Notes: a model not told the origin generated them from the letters alone. A stretch of 64,000 bases of DNA from Holothuria scabra (GCA_037179385.1 CM074189.1:26783648-26847647), one strand, 5' to 3'; positions 46,171-59,027 are shown, counted from the stretch's first letter. Made by a program: numbers and translations.

Positions 46171-48138
46171 ACCTGTTCCTCAATTTCTCTAAAAATATTT
46201 GAAATATATGACAGAATTACCCACCAAGGCATAGTAAAACTAAAAAAGGATATGGTAGCATCGCTGCCCCTCATTACTCTCAAAATGCATGAAATAACTT
46301 TTTATTTACAGACAAAGGGAAAAAAAAGAACTGTAGGGCACTGAGCAAGCATTTCGATTGCATACTTATTTGAATAGCATGTTGTCCCCAGGTGTTCCTT
46401 TGTTATGTTGTTCTGAGTTTGCACAGTTGAAGCAAACAATACATTCAGCCTCAGGCCTGACAAGATGTTCTGCTATGTTCATCTTTCTTAGTTGTGTGCC
46501 TTAAATGTTATCTTCTTTTAGAGTAAGGACCGCACAGCAAGAACAAATGTACCCAAAATTTTACTCTTAATTCTTTTGAAGGAGTTTGCAAATGATTTAA
46601 ATTGTGTTAGCTCCCTAAACTACTGCCGTACTGCTTTGTGTGGGCAAAGTAAAGTGTCCTACAATTAACTGGACTATGAATGTGTTTAAGAAGTCCTTGT
46701 TAAAGTTTAAACATCGCACCACACAACAAAACTAAAAAGAAGGTTATGTTGGATAAGTTGAAATAAGTTGAAATTTACAAAAAAAAACACTTCGCCTTAA
46801 AGCAAATGCTCTTAGAAAATGTCTTTTAGGCCTTACTAGGAAAAAGATAGATAATAAAGAAACCTCTCCTCCATAGTCTAACTCAAAGTGTTGCAAAAAA
46901 AAAAAGAAAAGAAAAAAGAAACAGATGTGAAACACAGAGCTTTTCCACTTGGAAGTTGGGGAAGTCTTTGCCTTACCTAGAGAATTTTGACAACATTGTA
47001 AATCCATTCTTTGCTTTAAAATGACAATCGGTTAAAATGTTAGTAGTCCTATAGGCTACTATTTAGAACAATCAAAAATAGGCATTTAGGCCCTAGACCT
47101 AGGCTAATTAAAAAGAAATAGCCTTTTTGTTTTACAAGGAAATTTCATCCTTTTAAAACCCATATTTCTTGGGAAAGAGTGATCAATAATTAAAAATCAG
47201 ACAGCATGGTAGCCCTTTTTTCAAGAAATAACTTCTTACAGAAAGAAATTCAGTTGTCTGTTGCTCAAGAATAATGTGTTCACCCAAACTTTCGACATTT
47301 CAAAAGATGCAACTTTCATAACCCTTCTTGTGCATAATTTTCAAGAGATGAAGCTATTGCTGGGGTTTATTATTGGCACTGAATGATTTAATAATAACTT
47401 GAGCTTTTTACTTTTACTTTTGTGTTGGAGCATTTTAAATGCCTCATTTCGATTTAACTTACACATGAACAGGGAGTTGCGAGGCGACTCCCTCGTATGA
47501 ATCGAGTAGGAATGACAGAAGTCAAAGTCTGTCTATTCCTGACATCAGACCTAACGTTAGTATCATTGCCAGATTTAGGCTAACATTTATTAATTCATTT
47601 AGTTGTAGCTATTCACACAAAAATTTTCCAGAGAATAAGCTTGCCTATCTGCAATCACAAATCATAAGAAAATTTACTGAAGCCAGCCTAGGCTATGTAT
47701 GCATGCACCCAGATGTATGGCTCTTGAAAGATCATTGGAAATCTGTTGTTAAAATGTAAACTTGAGTCTCCTTTTTTAATTTGTAAGTTTTACAATAGGA
47801 ACAAAGTTATTAAAAACATTATTAGATGACATGCTAGTAAAAAGGAGAAGATACCCTTTACTTTTTGCACTTGCATGTAATTAATTATAGGCCTATGTGT
47901 GTTTCCAATTCTGGTTACACTACAGGTGGCATATAATAGGGGCCTTTTTGAATCCATAGTAGCAGAGCAACAAAATGTCTGCGTGCTTTAATATAGGAAC
48001 ACTACAAGTAATACTATGCTTGATGCATGTGCACACTGAAAGCACTGTGCAATGAAGGCTACATACTGCACCTAAAAATTCTCATATGAAATCAGTCAAG
48101 TGCCCTTTATTCATGGGAAAATTTTCATTTAAAATAGG
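46171..48138. other. Intergenic DNA, nothing recognised
   Basis: AT-rich. A small hairpin GGGAGT...ACTCCC lies at about 47471-47491. No exon supported. Confidence 0.4.
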
Positions 48139-49030
48139 CCTAGGGTCACTTTGGGTATTCTCGGACATCGGGTGTTCTCGGACAGTGGTATGTAATTTAA
48201 GTCACTGACTAACGATAGTTTGATTGATTTTTCACACCACGCAGTTGTTTCATAGATATCTGTATGCAGTCTGCACAGTCACATCTGTAGATCATGAAGC
48301 CTTCTCATTTTCAAGAAAATGGAACCTGATTGCAGCAATAAATTTCAGTTTGAAAATTCCTTGGCACATTTCCAAGTGTGCAAGATCTTGGAAATTTTCA
48401 TGCCGGGCTGTAAATTTTTGTAGAAAAATTCATGTTATGAGAAAAATGGTTTTTTTGATTGCCACAAGTTTCGTTAAAACGTTAGTAGGCACAATACTGT
48501 GCTATATGCCTTCACATGGATTTACAGCACAGTTCAACTAGTGCTGTCTCTGTTGGGTGTTTTCGGACAGTACACAAACCTACATACATGTCCACACTAA
48601 TATGTACGCATACGTATGCCTATATGTGTATGCGTAGTGGAAAAGAATGACAATATGAAATGGTTCTTAAGAAAATTACTTAACTCAATTTTTTCAGACT
48701 AAATTTTGTGTTGGGACATTTAACAAAGATTAAATGGATAATTTCTCTATCATTTGATGTGTATTTTCTGATATTTAGTAATAATATTATTGAAATAGTA
48801 AAGCGTCCGAGAACACCCGATTGTGTCCGACAATACCCAACATACACATAACATTTTCTAAGTGCTGTGGTCGGTCTCTGTACGTATGCGTAGATCCAAT
48901 ACATATCTGGGGCACATTAGTACAGTTGTGCCTGTCAATGTATCAGGTTAGCATCAGTGTAGTGCAAGTGTGTTGGAAGCTATAACGATAAAACCGTCAA
49001 CTGTCCGACAATACCCAAACGCACCCTAGG
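48139..49030. mobile_element. TIR element with six GGGTRTTNTCGGACA motifs
   Basis: Inverted ends of 29 bp match at 25 positions (left CCTAGGGTCACTTTGGGT..., right complement CCTAGGGTGCGTTTGGGT...). The 15-bp motif GGGTRTTNTCGGACA occurs at 48153, 48170 and 48555 on plus and at 48804, 48824 and 49002 on minus; two pairs are adjacent and mirror each other. The plus frame at 48224-48541 (105 codons) shows no domain. Non-autonomous; superfamily not identified. Confidence 0.75.
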
Positions 49031-49739
49031 CCCGGATGGCCCGTACACATTATACATCATTCTGATATTCATAGGGCTACAAAAATTTTCGTGTGAAAAG
49101 TGTTTTTTTTTCCAATACTCAAACAAAATTTTCATGTAAATGGTGCATCCACTTTCCTAACATTCACACAAAATTTTTTGTGTGGATGTGTCCCACCTTA
49201 TCATTTTTATATGGTCCTTATTCCCGAGCATTTGGTTATTTTTAATTCCATCATGATTTTTGAGTTAGTACAGTACTGAAACGTTAGTAACGTCAGGCTA
49301 ACTGCTTGGCCTAGGCCTAGGTCTGACCTCTATTAATTTGCATCACATAACGTACAAAGGTGACAATGATTAATGGCGTAACATCATCCAATTTAAAAGT
49401 TTGAATTTCACTGTTACTGACCCATTCCTTCCAACTTACCAAGTAATCGAACATTTAAACCAACAATAACGTTATAGCCTAAGTAATGAACTTCGTCGGT
49501 AGCCTATTAATTATGCGGCTAGTTGAAACACAAATTGACCAACATACAAGCAGTGCACTTTCCAATAGTAAAATAAGTTTCCCGTCATCAGAACAACGTG
49601 AAAAAGAAGTTATCCCTTTTGATTCCGTCAGCAGAACAGTGTACAATAAGCTTATTTTCCAGAGCAGATGAATGAAAATAAATTCCACAGAATTATAGCA
49701 AGAGAGGATTAATTCGTTCCGAATGAATCACTCCTGCCT
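49031..49739. other. Intergenic DNA, nothing recognised
   Basis: Frames at 49479-49688 and 49486-49671 oppose each other and have no domain. Confidence 0.4.
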
Positions 49740-50150
49740 GTATTAATTACCTGATCCTGCACCCGCGGAACTAGACGGATATTCAAAGAAAACGTTCACA
49801 GACTCACTGGTAATAGTCACTCATGCACCTCACTGTCTGTGTACGTTTGGTAGCACGGTTTCGTTCCCCACAATAGCGTGCACGAAGACCATTGGGTCTG
49901 CTCGTTCGTAAATCGTACCTGAGCTTGACACAGAGTTCACAAAAACTTTTCGTGTTTGTGAGGGCGGTAGACCCCAAATAGTCTTGACAGGTTGTCGTTC
50001 AACCTGTTCAAATTTCGTTCACACTCAAAAGTGATGCCAGGGTTTGCTTGACAGAGGCCCAGCATCTCGAAGGTCCGAAAAAGGCAACGAGCCTGAGATC
50101 CCCGTGGAGCAAAAGAGACAGAATTGGGTCGAGCGTAGCTACGGAATTTA
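49740..50150 (-). promoter_or_regulatory. Candidate first exon/promoter region of IgSF gene
   Basis: This stretch is richer in G+C and CpG than its surroundings and is free of the repeats seen elsewhere. On the minus strand it holds two donor-like sites, GGATCAG|GTAATT (about 49751) and GCTCAG|GTACGA (about 49919), which could end a non-coding 5' exon for the signal-peptide exon 12 kb downstream. No clear TATA box. Weak; needs transcript evidence. Confidence 0.25.
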
Positions 50151-51116
50151 AATTGGCTTTTCTTTTTAACAAATATTGGTTTAAAGATAATTCGAAATTT
50201 CTGGAAGCAGTTAGGCTTTTATGTTAGCACTTAAAGCAATTAAAAATCGAGGTGTTTATGGAAAAGTCTGCTCCTCATACATTACCAAAATAAAAATGTA
50301 ATATGGGCGACTGGAATTCGTTGGGGTGACGCATTTTGTAGGCATATGTACAAACTGAGCTTCTCAGACGAAACTGGAAGTTTGCCTCAAAACGTTTAAC
50401 TTTTTTTTGAACAAAAATTTAACAGCAATTTCGTAATGTGGTGAAAAATGCATTTGTGGTAAGATGAAATTGAAAAGGGGCTGGGGATTGACATTCAAGA
50501 GCAAAATTAAGTATAATGTCTGGTTGAAGTTTTTTTGTTGTACAGATTAGAATCCACTACAATTTGAAAATTTTCCCGAACATAGGCTATATTAACATTC
50601 TTAACAAATATTTGGAAATCATTGGAAAAAATTGTAAACTTTAATTTTGTGACATATTTTGAGGGTTTTATTGTATGGTTGCCTGGGTTATTCGCATGAA
50701 GTTTGTTGGAGTCACTGAATCAACATCTTTCAGATTAGCCCTTCGACTATTGTTGGAAAATTTCCCGAAAAATTCAGTCCTCTTAACGTAAAATCTGGAG
50801 CTTACGTATTGAAGGAATTTAAAGAAGATATTTTTAAAATTATTGGTTTTATTTGTCAAGAAAAATTGAAGTCTTTATTGAAGATAAACCTGCCCTATTT
50901 CATATAGGCAAAATCAAGACCGAAGTTGGTTGAGCTTTCATATTTTGTGGTATGGTGAAAATAGAATGCTCGAAAATCTGGGGTGCTCATGAATTTCTCA
51001 ACCCTGACGATGAATACCATTGCTGAACATTGGCTCGCCAAACAAGGTGTTCATTGTAATGTATACAACCTATGATTGTGAAAGTAGCAGTAATATTCTT
51101 AGATTGTACAAGACCG
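50151..51116. other. AT-rich DNA, nothing recognised
   Basis: Loosely repetitive wording (GGTGAAAAT, TTTGTGGTA) hints at decayed repeats; no gene seen. Confidence 0.35.
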
Positions 51117-51352
51117 CGTGTCATGGTCTAGCGGTACAGTATACGCCTGCCACGCGGAAGGCCCGAGTTGGATTCCCATGCAGGTTCGCAGGTCGATCAC
51201 ACCAAAGACCCTAAAATGCCTGGAATGGAACGTGATGCTCCGCATAAGGGATGGAGTAGGTAAGCAACAACTGGAAAAAGGGGCCGGCTCGCCTTAAACC
51301 AAAAGATTGGTTTGATACTGGGCCGTAAAACTCTATCTAACTAACTAACTTG
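51117..51352 (+). mobile_element. tRNA-derived SINE, full length
   Basis: tRNA-like head: GTCATGGTCTAGCGGTACAG (A box) and GCCCGAGTTGGATTCCCATG (B box). Body: GATGCTCCGCATAAGGGATG, GCAACAACTGGAAAAAGG, CTGGGCCGTAAAACTCTATC. Tail (CTAA)n. Best copy in the window. Confidence 0.85.
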
Positions 51353-51810
51353 GAATGTAAGACACCAGTCAGACCATGATTATAGTAAATTGTTATAAGG
51401 AGTTATAAGGTATGGCGCCCTCACCTCAAAAAGACGGTGACCCTGTTACAAAAATGTTGACTCTAAGCTATTGTCAAAGGCTGAGAGGAACTCTACGGAA
51501 TTACGAACACTGACAGACAAATCCTCATGACAGAGGATTTGATATAAGTATTTAATTTTTTCAACCCTTTTCACTCCAGGTGCGGATCTAGGATTTCTTG
51601 TTAGAGGGCACCGACACCACTCTCTCAGAAGTTCGACGTTCGATCACGGGCTGATCCAAGCTTTTGTTTAAGTACAGTTTGAAGAGGGAAGAAAATTTTT
51701 GTGCTGCACATTGAAGACTAAGCCGAGAGTGGAACTATTAGTTGGCGAGGAACAGGGGTGGGATTTGATCTCTGAAAATGGGGGGTCAAAATTCGGGTAG
51801 ACTCCCCTAA

Positions 51811-53480
51811 CGACACGGGGTCCGCCCAAGGGCTCCTGGTGGGGTCCAGGGGCAAAGCCCCGGTGGGGGTCCAGGGGGCCGCGAAGCCCCCGGAAGCTCC
51901 TGGGTATTTACGAAATTGCAGACATTAAAATGATGCATTTTATCTTCAACTTTAAATCACATGAGATGGGCACTTAACAGAGCACAATGTCACAATTTGA
52001 CTTTTTTCAATTATATCCTTACTCCGTATGATTAAAGTCTGCCGGAAGCGATAATGCAGAGGGTGCGGGGGGGGGGGGGGGGATGGATTACTTAAAATTG
52101 AGGTTCTTCAGGGGCTCCCTCCTTGGTGCCCCAGATCGTCTTTTCAGAAATCTAGGGGGCTTTTCATGTGATGTGAAGTCAGCCCTTGTCTCTGATGGGG
52201 CGCGCGAAGCTTACCGAAAAAAAAATAACATTTAAGGCATCTCAGTAATGAAACTGAATGAAATCAGAGAAAGGATGGGCCAATTTTAACTTTAACTGAA
52301 TAACGGTGGCCCCCTAAAGACATTCTTTCTGAAGCACAAACACTGTTAACTGTAAAAGGGCCCTCAGATGGTGCCGAAAAAATGAATTTTTACTTCATCT
52401 CAGTAGTGAAATTGAAATAAAATTATAGACAAGGAGTGGTCCCTTTTCAATCAGCTGAATAAGGGTGGACCCTGGGGATATTTGTTCCTAGCAAAAACGT
52501 ACCGTTGATTTCCTATATAGAGTCCTTTCCATGAGATTTTTATAGATACTTTATCTGTGATGGGACGTGCAGAACATCCCGAAAAATGGACTTCTGATAC
52601 ATCTCAATGGAGAAATTAATGGAAATTAATGAAAGGTTGGGCCCCTTTCACTTCAGCCTAAAAGAGTGAAGCCCCGGGTTATGGTCAAATGAGATCACCG
52701 TCCTTTCAGAAAGCTTGGGGGCACTTTGTCAGAGAAGGGGACCAGAAGACGACCGCCTCCCTGCCTCCCCTTCAACTAGTTACGCTAGAGCTTCAGCTGT
52801 GTACGGCCCAGGCACTGGTGATAAGTTTCAGTGACAATGGAAGAGGTGTTCTACAAGAACAAACCCCGAATCCTGAAATATTTAAAACGGGTGCGCGCGA
52901 AACGTGTCGAAAAAAAAAACAAAAACAGCGTTGAGACATTTATTGGAAGAATGTTGTTTTTATTGTTTTCAGTGCGGTATATGACCTGTTTAAACATTAA
53001 ACAACTTAATGAAGTATCACTCGTGTAGCTCTGTTAGTTCTAGTTTGTATTTCTGTAGCAGAAACAACCAGACTAAGACATAAAAAACTAAGTTCTGGAA
53101 AAAAGTTGGAGGGGGATTTCGTCCCCCCCCCCCCGCCCCCGTAATCCCGCCTATGGCGAGGAATTTTTTAAAATAGCGACCCCTCAGACATTATGAATGA
53201 CATTTCCCAAAGCTTGTAGGTAGAATCAAATTAATAGATTTTGTTGGCAAAAATGGAATAAAGCATTACAATATTCAGAAAAATTGCAACATAAAATGCA
53301 TCAACAAATGGTCTAATGAATAGGGGTCGCATATTGCCGTATGTCTATGGTAGGAAATATAATGACTAATTTAACAGGAACGCAATTATCAGATGACGCA
53401 GAGCGTCACCATTAGCTGACGAGAAGCGTACAGAAAATTTTGAAATAACGCGACTCCCCAGACAGCAGGAAATGATTTTA
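51811..53480 (+). repeat. Degenerate tandem-repeat element, copy 2
   Basis: GC-rich leader at 51811-51905 (GGGGTCCAGGGGCAAAGCCCC, then GGGGGCCGCGAAGCCCCC, both palindromic), then three degenerate blocks around CATCTCAGTAATGAAA (about 52239, 52397, 52590), then cores at about 53150 (GGCGAGGAATTTTTTAAAAT) and 53400 (GTCACCATTAGCTGACGAG, CAGACAGCAGGAAATGATTT). Same family as 8240-9520. G16 at about 52067-52082. Frames at 52689-53028 are not convincing. Confidence 0.6.
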
Positions 53481-55516
53481 CATGATCTGTAATTAGAATA
53501 TAAAGCTATCATTATTTTTGTTCGAAAAATGTTCATTTCTATTTAAAAATGACATTATCAAACATTACCATATAAAATGCACCCTTGCATTAAAAATGCC
53601 ATTAACTTTTGTCTTGGTTGGATATTGGTCACTGTTTACACCTTTCAATCTTCCCATCTCTCCGTTTTATCTGGCAATTAAATTTATTCCGGGACTTTTT
53701 TGCATTTTTCTTCAAAATATTTTACCGTTTGAAGCAAGGGTTTGTGCAAGACTATGAAATGAGGCTGATTTGAAATTGTTTTTCTGGCATAGCTGTCAGA
53801 ATGACAACCGAATATAAGGGAAACCCTTTTTAATCTTCATTAAAATTTTACCGTGACCATGACTGTTTCTTTTTAAATATTTTTGGAAGAACTTGGACAC
53901 ATTTAGAGGTTTTCTGTGTAAAATTGAAAATACGAGATGCGTCAGTGAGATTTTAGAAATGGTTGCCCGAACTTTTCCATGTCCTGTTCGAAATTCAGGT
54001 GGCCTTGCATACCTATAGTTTAGGGCTTTGATATCACACTTTTGCCAAACGATAAATACTTTGAAATCGCTAAAATTTTATTACAATTTGAAAAGACAAG
54101 ATAACTTGACTGAAAAACGATAATTTAAAACGACCCATCTTTGAAGTAAACAAAATAATATTTGGGAACTTTTAGGGGCGCCAGATGTACTCCCTCTAAA
54201 TCCGCCTTGTATTTAAATGAAGCAAAACTAGAGCTCTCCAGCTTAAGCTTCATTGCAACTTGGATATTATTGAGAAGTAATTTTTAGTGAAAGAGTAATA
54301 ACTGAATGGAACAGTTAAGAACCCGAAGCAAAAAACTGCACCTCTATCAATAGCTTAAAAAACGTCATACACCCAAAAGACGGGGGATCTATACGCAGGG
54401 AGTTGTTATTTGGCTGGATATGCAAAGCTTTGAAAGGAGGTTTGCGCAATGGTCACATACTTATCTGTTTTTGTATCATTCTTGGCATTTCTATTATACT
54501 TATACGGGATTAGGAAATACATACGCACACACACACCCCCACACACATACACAAGGTATTCGTCGTCTGCTACGGCTGCAGAAGCCTGACAGATTTTCTG
54601 AACTGCCACACAGCATTGCCAGTCGTCAGGCAAATAACAGTAATTTTCGGTCAGTGATGTAGGTGACGCTAATGACAAAATATCGTTTAGGTTGTATGTA
54701 GAAATCGGAACAAGAATTTACATCTGGCCTTGTAGCAAACTTCTAAATCTGGTTATGTTCATGGCCTTAATGACTCAGACTCAGAAGTAAATGAACTGTT
54801 TATTTCCTTGCTACCATCAAGCCACATCCTTGCCTATATTTGCTAATGAACTGGGATTAGAGATTTCTTCAAATAGTCAAACTGATCGTTGTCAGGTTTT
54901 TTTGTTCTTCTAATAAGCAGGTGGGTTTTTTTCCCTGAAATGTTTTTGCAGAAGTATGCAGTGCTGCAGGTCCAAAAGGAATGTCTTAACTTGTTCTTTA
55001 TGATGGGTCACTGACCAAAGTAATGTGGCTCTAAAGCTATCCCCAAAAGCTCCTTGTGGAGACTAGCTGTCACCCGGGGTCTATGTTAGCTCTTGTTTTG
55101 GAGTGGGTGGGAAAGTGGCTAGGATTAGAAACTATCAAATGCTTGGACACTGTCAATGGGTTGTTGCAGGAGGGGATTTCTTTGTCTTGGCGCAGTGACC
55201 TATCATTCTCCCTAAAACTTTAGTTAAGAAATTGCAAGGTTAAAAATGCTCCTCGCAACTGGACTTCATCACTCGTCTGCTCCAGCTACAACACCCCCCT
55301 TTTTTGTTTACACGATGAACCCACTGGTAATGAAAAAAGATAGTAATGCATGAAACATGTTCTATACTGGAACATGACAAATTATCTGAACATTTATCCT
55401 CGCTGTCAGTATTTACACTATATACAGGATATATACATGTATACAATGTATGATTAAAAATAATAAAAGTAACCCTTATCAGTTTTCACAAATTAACTAG
55501 GTGTATTACAACTTAC
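53481..55516. other. Intergenic DNA with a short CA microsatellite
   Basis: CA-type repeat at about 54524-54556. No supported exon; the 68-codon minus frame at 55240-55446 has no domain. Confidence 0.4.
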
Positions 55517-55591
55517 CGATATCCAGTCCACGGGGTACCCAACCCAGTTGCTGTAATATTACTGCCGCCGGGAAGTAATACCCCACATTAA
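55517..55591 (-). CDS. Candidate internal exon, 75 nt, phase 1-1
   Basis: Acceptor TTGTTCCAG|TT (55593-55592) and donor G|GTAAGT (55516) on the minus strand. Two other frames carry stops; the open one gives 24 complete codons, NVGYYFPAAVILQQLGWVPR then GLDI. Phase 1 at both ends. No family recognised. It sits inside sequence that is otherwise a duplicate of the 3' UTR of the exon at 57669-57881, so it may be a captured or duplicated exon of that gene or a chance frame. Confidence 0.4.
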
Positions 55592-55827
55592 CTGGAACAA
55601 TACATAAATGCAGGCTTACTATTTTTTTAAATAGGAAGAAATTCTAATCATCCTGAACATAAATATATACAGAAATAAAAGTGTCTTGCTGCTCTGAAAA
55701 AGTTTCTGTTTTCTTTAACTGTGATATGTTCCACAATCACTCAGGTGAAAAGAGTAACTATTTTATTTCTAAGTTGCTATAGACCCTACAGCTATGAGCT
55801 CATGGGGACATAACAGTGCAGTTATTA

Positions 55828-56393
55828 TTTAAAGTGTACCTCAAGTCAAAAAATTCAAAAATAAATATTAAAGACCAAGAAAAATCAATTTTAACAGTCC
55901 AACTCCCATCTTCAAAGGACATTCCTGAGCTGAGATATCAAATGTTGAAGTTAATTCACCCAAAGTAAAATGGTACATTGCGCAATAATTTGTGATGTCA
56001 TTCTTGTACTACTCAAATTACAATCTTTGTATTTCTTTGTTTTTCCGAACGTTACTGCACCTTGTACCAAGGTGTGACAGCACTCTTACTCTTATGAGGT
56101 GATGTAATTAATTAAGCCCCCCTTGTGCAACATGCTATGCAAACAAACAGGAAGTGTTCAAGATCATTGAAACATTTTTAATTTTGAAGGGAAACAAAGC
56201 ATGTTATGTGAAGTTGTACAACAAGAAAGTCACAAATTATTGCACAATCAACCAATTTGTTTTAAGTGAATAAATTTCAACATTTTATATCTCAGCTCAG
56301 GAATGCCATATGATGATGGGAGTTGGACTGTTAGAATTCATTTTTCATGCTCTTAAATATATATTTTTGAATTTTTTGACTTGAGGTACACTT
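55828..56393. mobile_element. Family J foldback element, complete copy
   Basis: Outer ends AAAGTGTACCTCAAGTCAAA and its complement match perfectly over about 33 bp (55831-55863 and 56361-56393); the arms continue imperfectly for well over 100 bp. TTAA at the left boundary. Reference copy for 432, 27868, 32450 and 44770. Confidence 0.85.
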
Positions 56394-57520
56394 TTTGACT
56401 GAACACTGTTGTTGATGGTTGTTACAATCAATATTATTTATTTTAAATTGGCAACGAGGACTTGTCAATATCCAAGGAGAATATTGTATGTTTACAAGTT
56501 ACTAATAGAAGACATGCTGAAAGTGTGTTCTTAGTGTGTCACCAAGAGTTCTCTCTGTTGCTCTTCAGTTATGGTTCATTGAACTTAGTTTGCTTACCGG
56601 TTCTTTCATAAATGGGAAGAGCTTTGTCCTTAAGTAGCTGGAATAGACAAATGCCTTGTGGATAGTCTATGGGATATTTGCTATATGTCAGGAATGATAG
56701 TTGTAATTTATTAATGGATCATGCATGTTTGTTAATTTTACTGTGGAAGTTTTTGTGCTTGGTAACATTGTTTAGGCAATTATTGTCTTGCAAACTATAT
56801 ATATGTTGCTAGGAAATATTCCTAGTATGCTTCGCAAGTTCCTGAATTTCATGTAAATATTTTTAGTCAAAACTGGTTAAAGCAATGGTCAGAGGTAGGC
56901 CTACTAGCCAATATTTATCCCTTGTCCCTTATTCAATCATAGCACGATGCTTTAAGCTATGACATGTATATATTTTCTAAGGGGGTCCCACTAAGAGATG
57001 GCCTTAAATTATATTTGCTGTGGCAAAAGAGCAATTCTTCTTGAGTGCTAAGGTAATTTACCGCTACCCCTGTACCTTTCGCATGTCCTTTATAATTTTA
57101 ATGGCTGTAGGCTCAGTTGTCAAAGGGCTGAGACTTAGAAGTATTTATTCTGTGATACACCTCCTTTTAACTGGTTGGTAGTGTAAGGCATGGGGATGTT
57201 AGCTTATATTATTTCTTGAATGTTGGGCCATCTAGTCATATGCATTGGCTGGCTAGCGTGTCAGTTCTATAGTGACCTTGACAGTACCCCCCCCCCCCTC
57301 TCTCTCTCTTCCTTGAAGAATGAAGTTTGGGTCTGTATTAGTTACTGGGTTAGAGGATAATGATCCCACTGATAGTGGCTCGGTATATCTGGGCAGTGGT
57401 ATGGCATTAGTGTATCGCAATTTTAGGACCCACGTTCTTTTATTATTTCCATCATTATCTTATCATTTCATCCGCATTACTTCTTATTATTTTCATTATT
57501 AATTCAAGTAGGGTTAGACT
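56394..57520. other. Intergenic DNA 3' of the 57.7-kb gene; nothing recognised
   Basis: A C-run followed by (TC)n lies at about 57288-57310. The plus frame at 57320-57502 has no domain. Confidence 0.4.
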
Positions 57521-57668
57521 TTTATTTATTTGTTTATTTAAATACAAAATGAGGTTGCATATCTATTAGACCACTCATTTGCCGACTGCTCCAGCTACAC
57601 CACCTGTTTGTTTTTTAGTGTCTTGCTGCTCTGAAGAAATTCTTTTCTCACTGCGTGATCCTCTCCAA
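57521..57668 (-). terminator. 3' UTR with clustered polyadenylation signals
   Basis: On the minus strand, downstream of the TGA at 57671-57669, AATAAA occurs at 57538-57533, 57530-57525 and 57526-57521. Part of the UTR (AGAGCAGCAAGACAC, GTGTAGCTGGAGCAG) is duplicated at about 55270-55745. Confidence 0.5.
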
Positions 57669-57881
57669 TCACTCAGGTCCCATTGCTGTATGCTGTATGT
57701 TCTTGAGCCATGCGTCATTGAGGGACGTGGGCTTGACGTTCCACGCTTGGGAGTCTAGATGCTGCGAACATATTGTTCCCAGAGGTGTAACGGGTTGAGA
57801 CGTCCAGTCAGGTACATAGACACCGGAGTCATAGTCACCCACTGGGCCGAAGGGCAGGTTGTCGATGTAGGGACGCCAGCG
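57669..57881 (-). CDS. 3'-terminal coding exon, unidentified protein
   Basis: Acceptor CACTTAG|CGC (57883-57882), then 70 sense codons and TGA at 57671-57669. The peptide starts RWRPYIDNLPFGPVGDYDSG, continues VYVPDWTSQPVTPLG and ends NIQHTAMGPE. It is rich in Trp, Pro and Asp, and its codon use and G+C stand out from the AT-rich flanks, as real coding sequence does. Three AATAAA signals follow within 150 bp. The upstream exons were not found (right of 57881). Family not recognised. The acceptor pyrimidine tract is modest. Confidence 0.55.
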   Translation of the reverse strand, partial: RWRPYIDNLPFGPVGDYDSGVYVPDWTSQPVTPLGTICSQHLDSQAWNVKPTSLNDAWLKNIQHTAMGPE

Positions 57882-58087
57882 CTAAGTGCACTGGACTGAA
57901 GGTTTTGGGAACCATGTTACTATCAGAATGGATTGTTTTGTGATTGTTTATTAGTTAAATCTAACTCTGAGGTCTGTATTTGTATAGCAGCGTCCGTTAG
58001 GGAGATTGGAATACTGATTTGAATATTTAATGTTTATTGTCATGATTTCGTATGTTTATACTTATGCATCGTATATATGTGCTGACA

Positions 58088-58717
58088 GTAGACAAGGCGG
58101 GGGGGGGGGGGGTATCGTCACCCGAAAGCGAAATTTATGAGACGAAGTGAATTTGGTTAATTTTGGGTCGCTGATTCCGAAAATCGAGGGTATACGGGCC
58201 ATATCCTGGCTTTTCTGCGCGATTTTGACGTTTAAAGTTTAAAGGGCACCATCTATTTATCGAAAATGTCGTTTTCTCCATATATTTACGGACCAGTCAT
58301 TAACTAAAGTTAGATTTGGTTCTAAAATTCTGTAAATATAATGTCAACTGATAAATACGGGAAAATATTAGTATTCATATTAACATGCTAATTAGATAAG
58401 GTTAAAGGTCAAGTAATAATGTTAGCAGAGAAATAGGCCGAGGGTTTGAGTCATGGAAAATTACATCAAAATAGACCTGCCGTACACCCTACAAACACCG
58501 TAGATACTCATTTTTGAGTATGCGACAGGGCTGGAGCTATCTGACGACCCCCTCCTTCCTCATCTGGGAACAAAGGACCCCTTTTGAAGACTTAAATTGT
58601 ATAACTGTAATGCCGACAACTAGAGCTGTGTTGGTCATCGCACGATCGTGGTTTGTAAGTTGATTTCTTTCTCCAGTTATTAATTAGATAAAATACATAC
58701 AATTGTAGTTATGGGGG
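58088..58717 (+). repeat. Left arm of a large inverted repeat, about 630 bp
   Basis: It runs from GTAGAC (58088) through a G14 run, GTATCGTCACCCGAAAGCG, TAAACTTTAAACG-like blocks and GCACGATCGTGGTTTGTAAG to AATTGTAGTTATGGGG. The right arm at 60523-61155 is its diverged reverse complement. Confidence 0.9.
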
Positions 58718-59027
58718 ACAGATGTAGTACTAGTCATATCGAAAAGTTTCGATTATTAACCTCACAAATGCGTTTCAGTGTACGGGCGCTTGGTTATTGT
58801 TCGGTTTTTCGCTTAATGTAGTGCTCGGGGTTGTGATTTAAGGTCTGGCAAATTTGGATTCGTAATGTCCATACTATTACACACACAGAGAATACTTTTT
58901 TGATTGGGCACACCTTTTAATTTTGTCGTAAAACATTAATTTATGGGAATTGATGTCTTTAAGCAAAAAATTCAGTGCTTTTCACCCCAAATTTACATAA
59001 TTTAAAGGATTAACTCTTTTAACCACA

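Noticed and set aside
48224..48541. Plus-strand frame of 105 codons inside the 48-kb element
   Set aside because: No recognisable domain; cannot support a transposase call.
51117..51190. Possible tRNA gene
   Set aside because: A and B boxes are present but the cloverleaf is not formed and the segment continues into a SINE body with a (CTAA)n tail.
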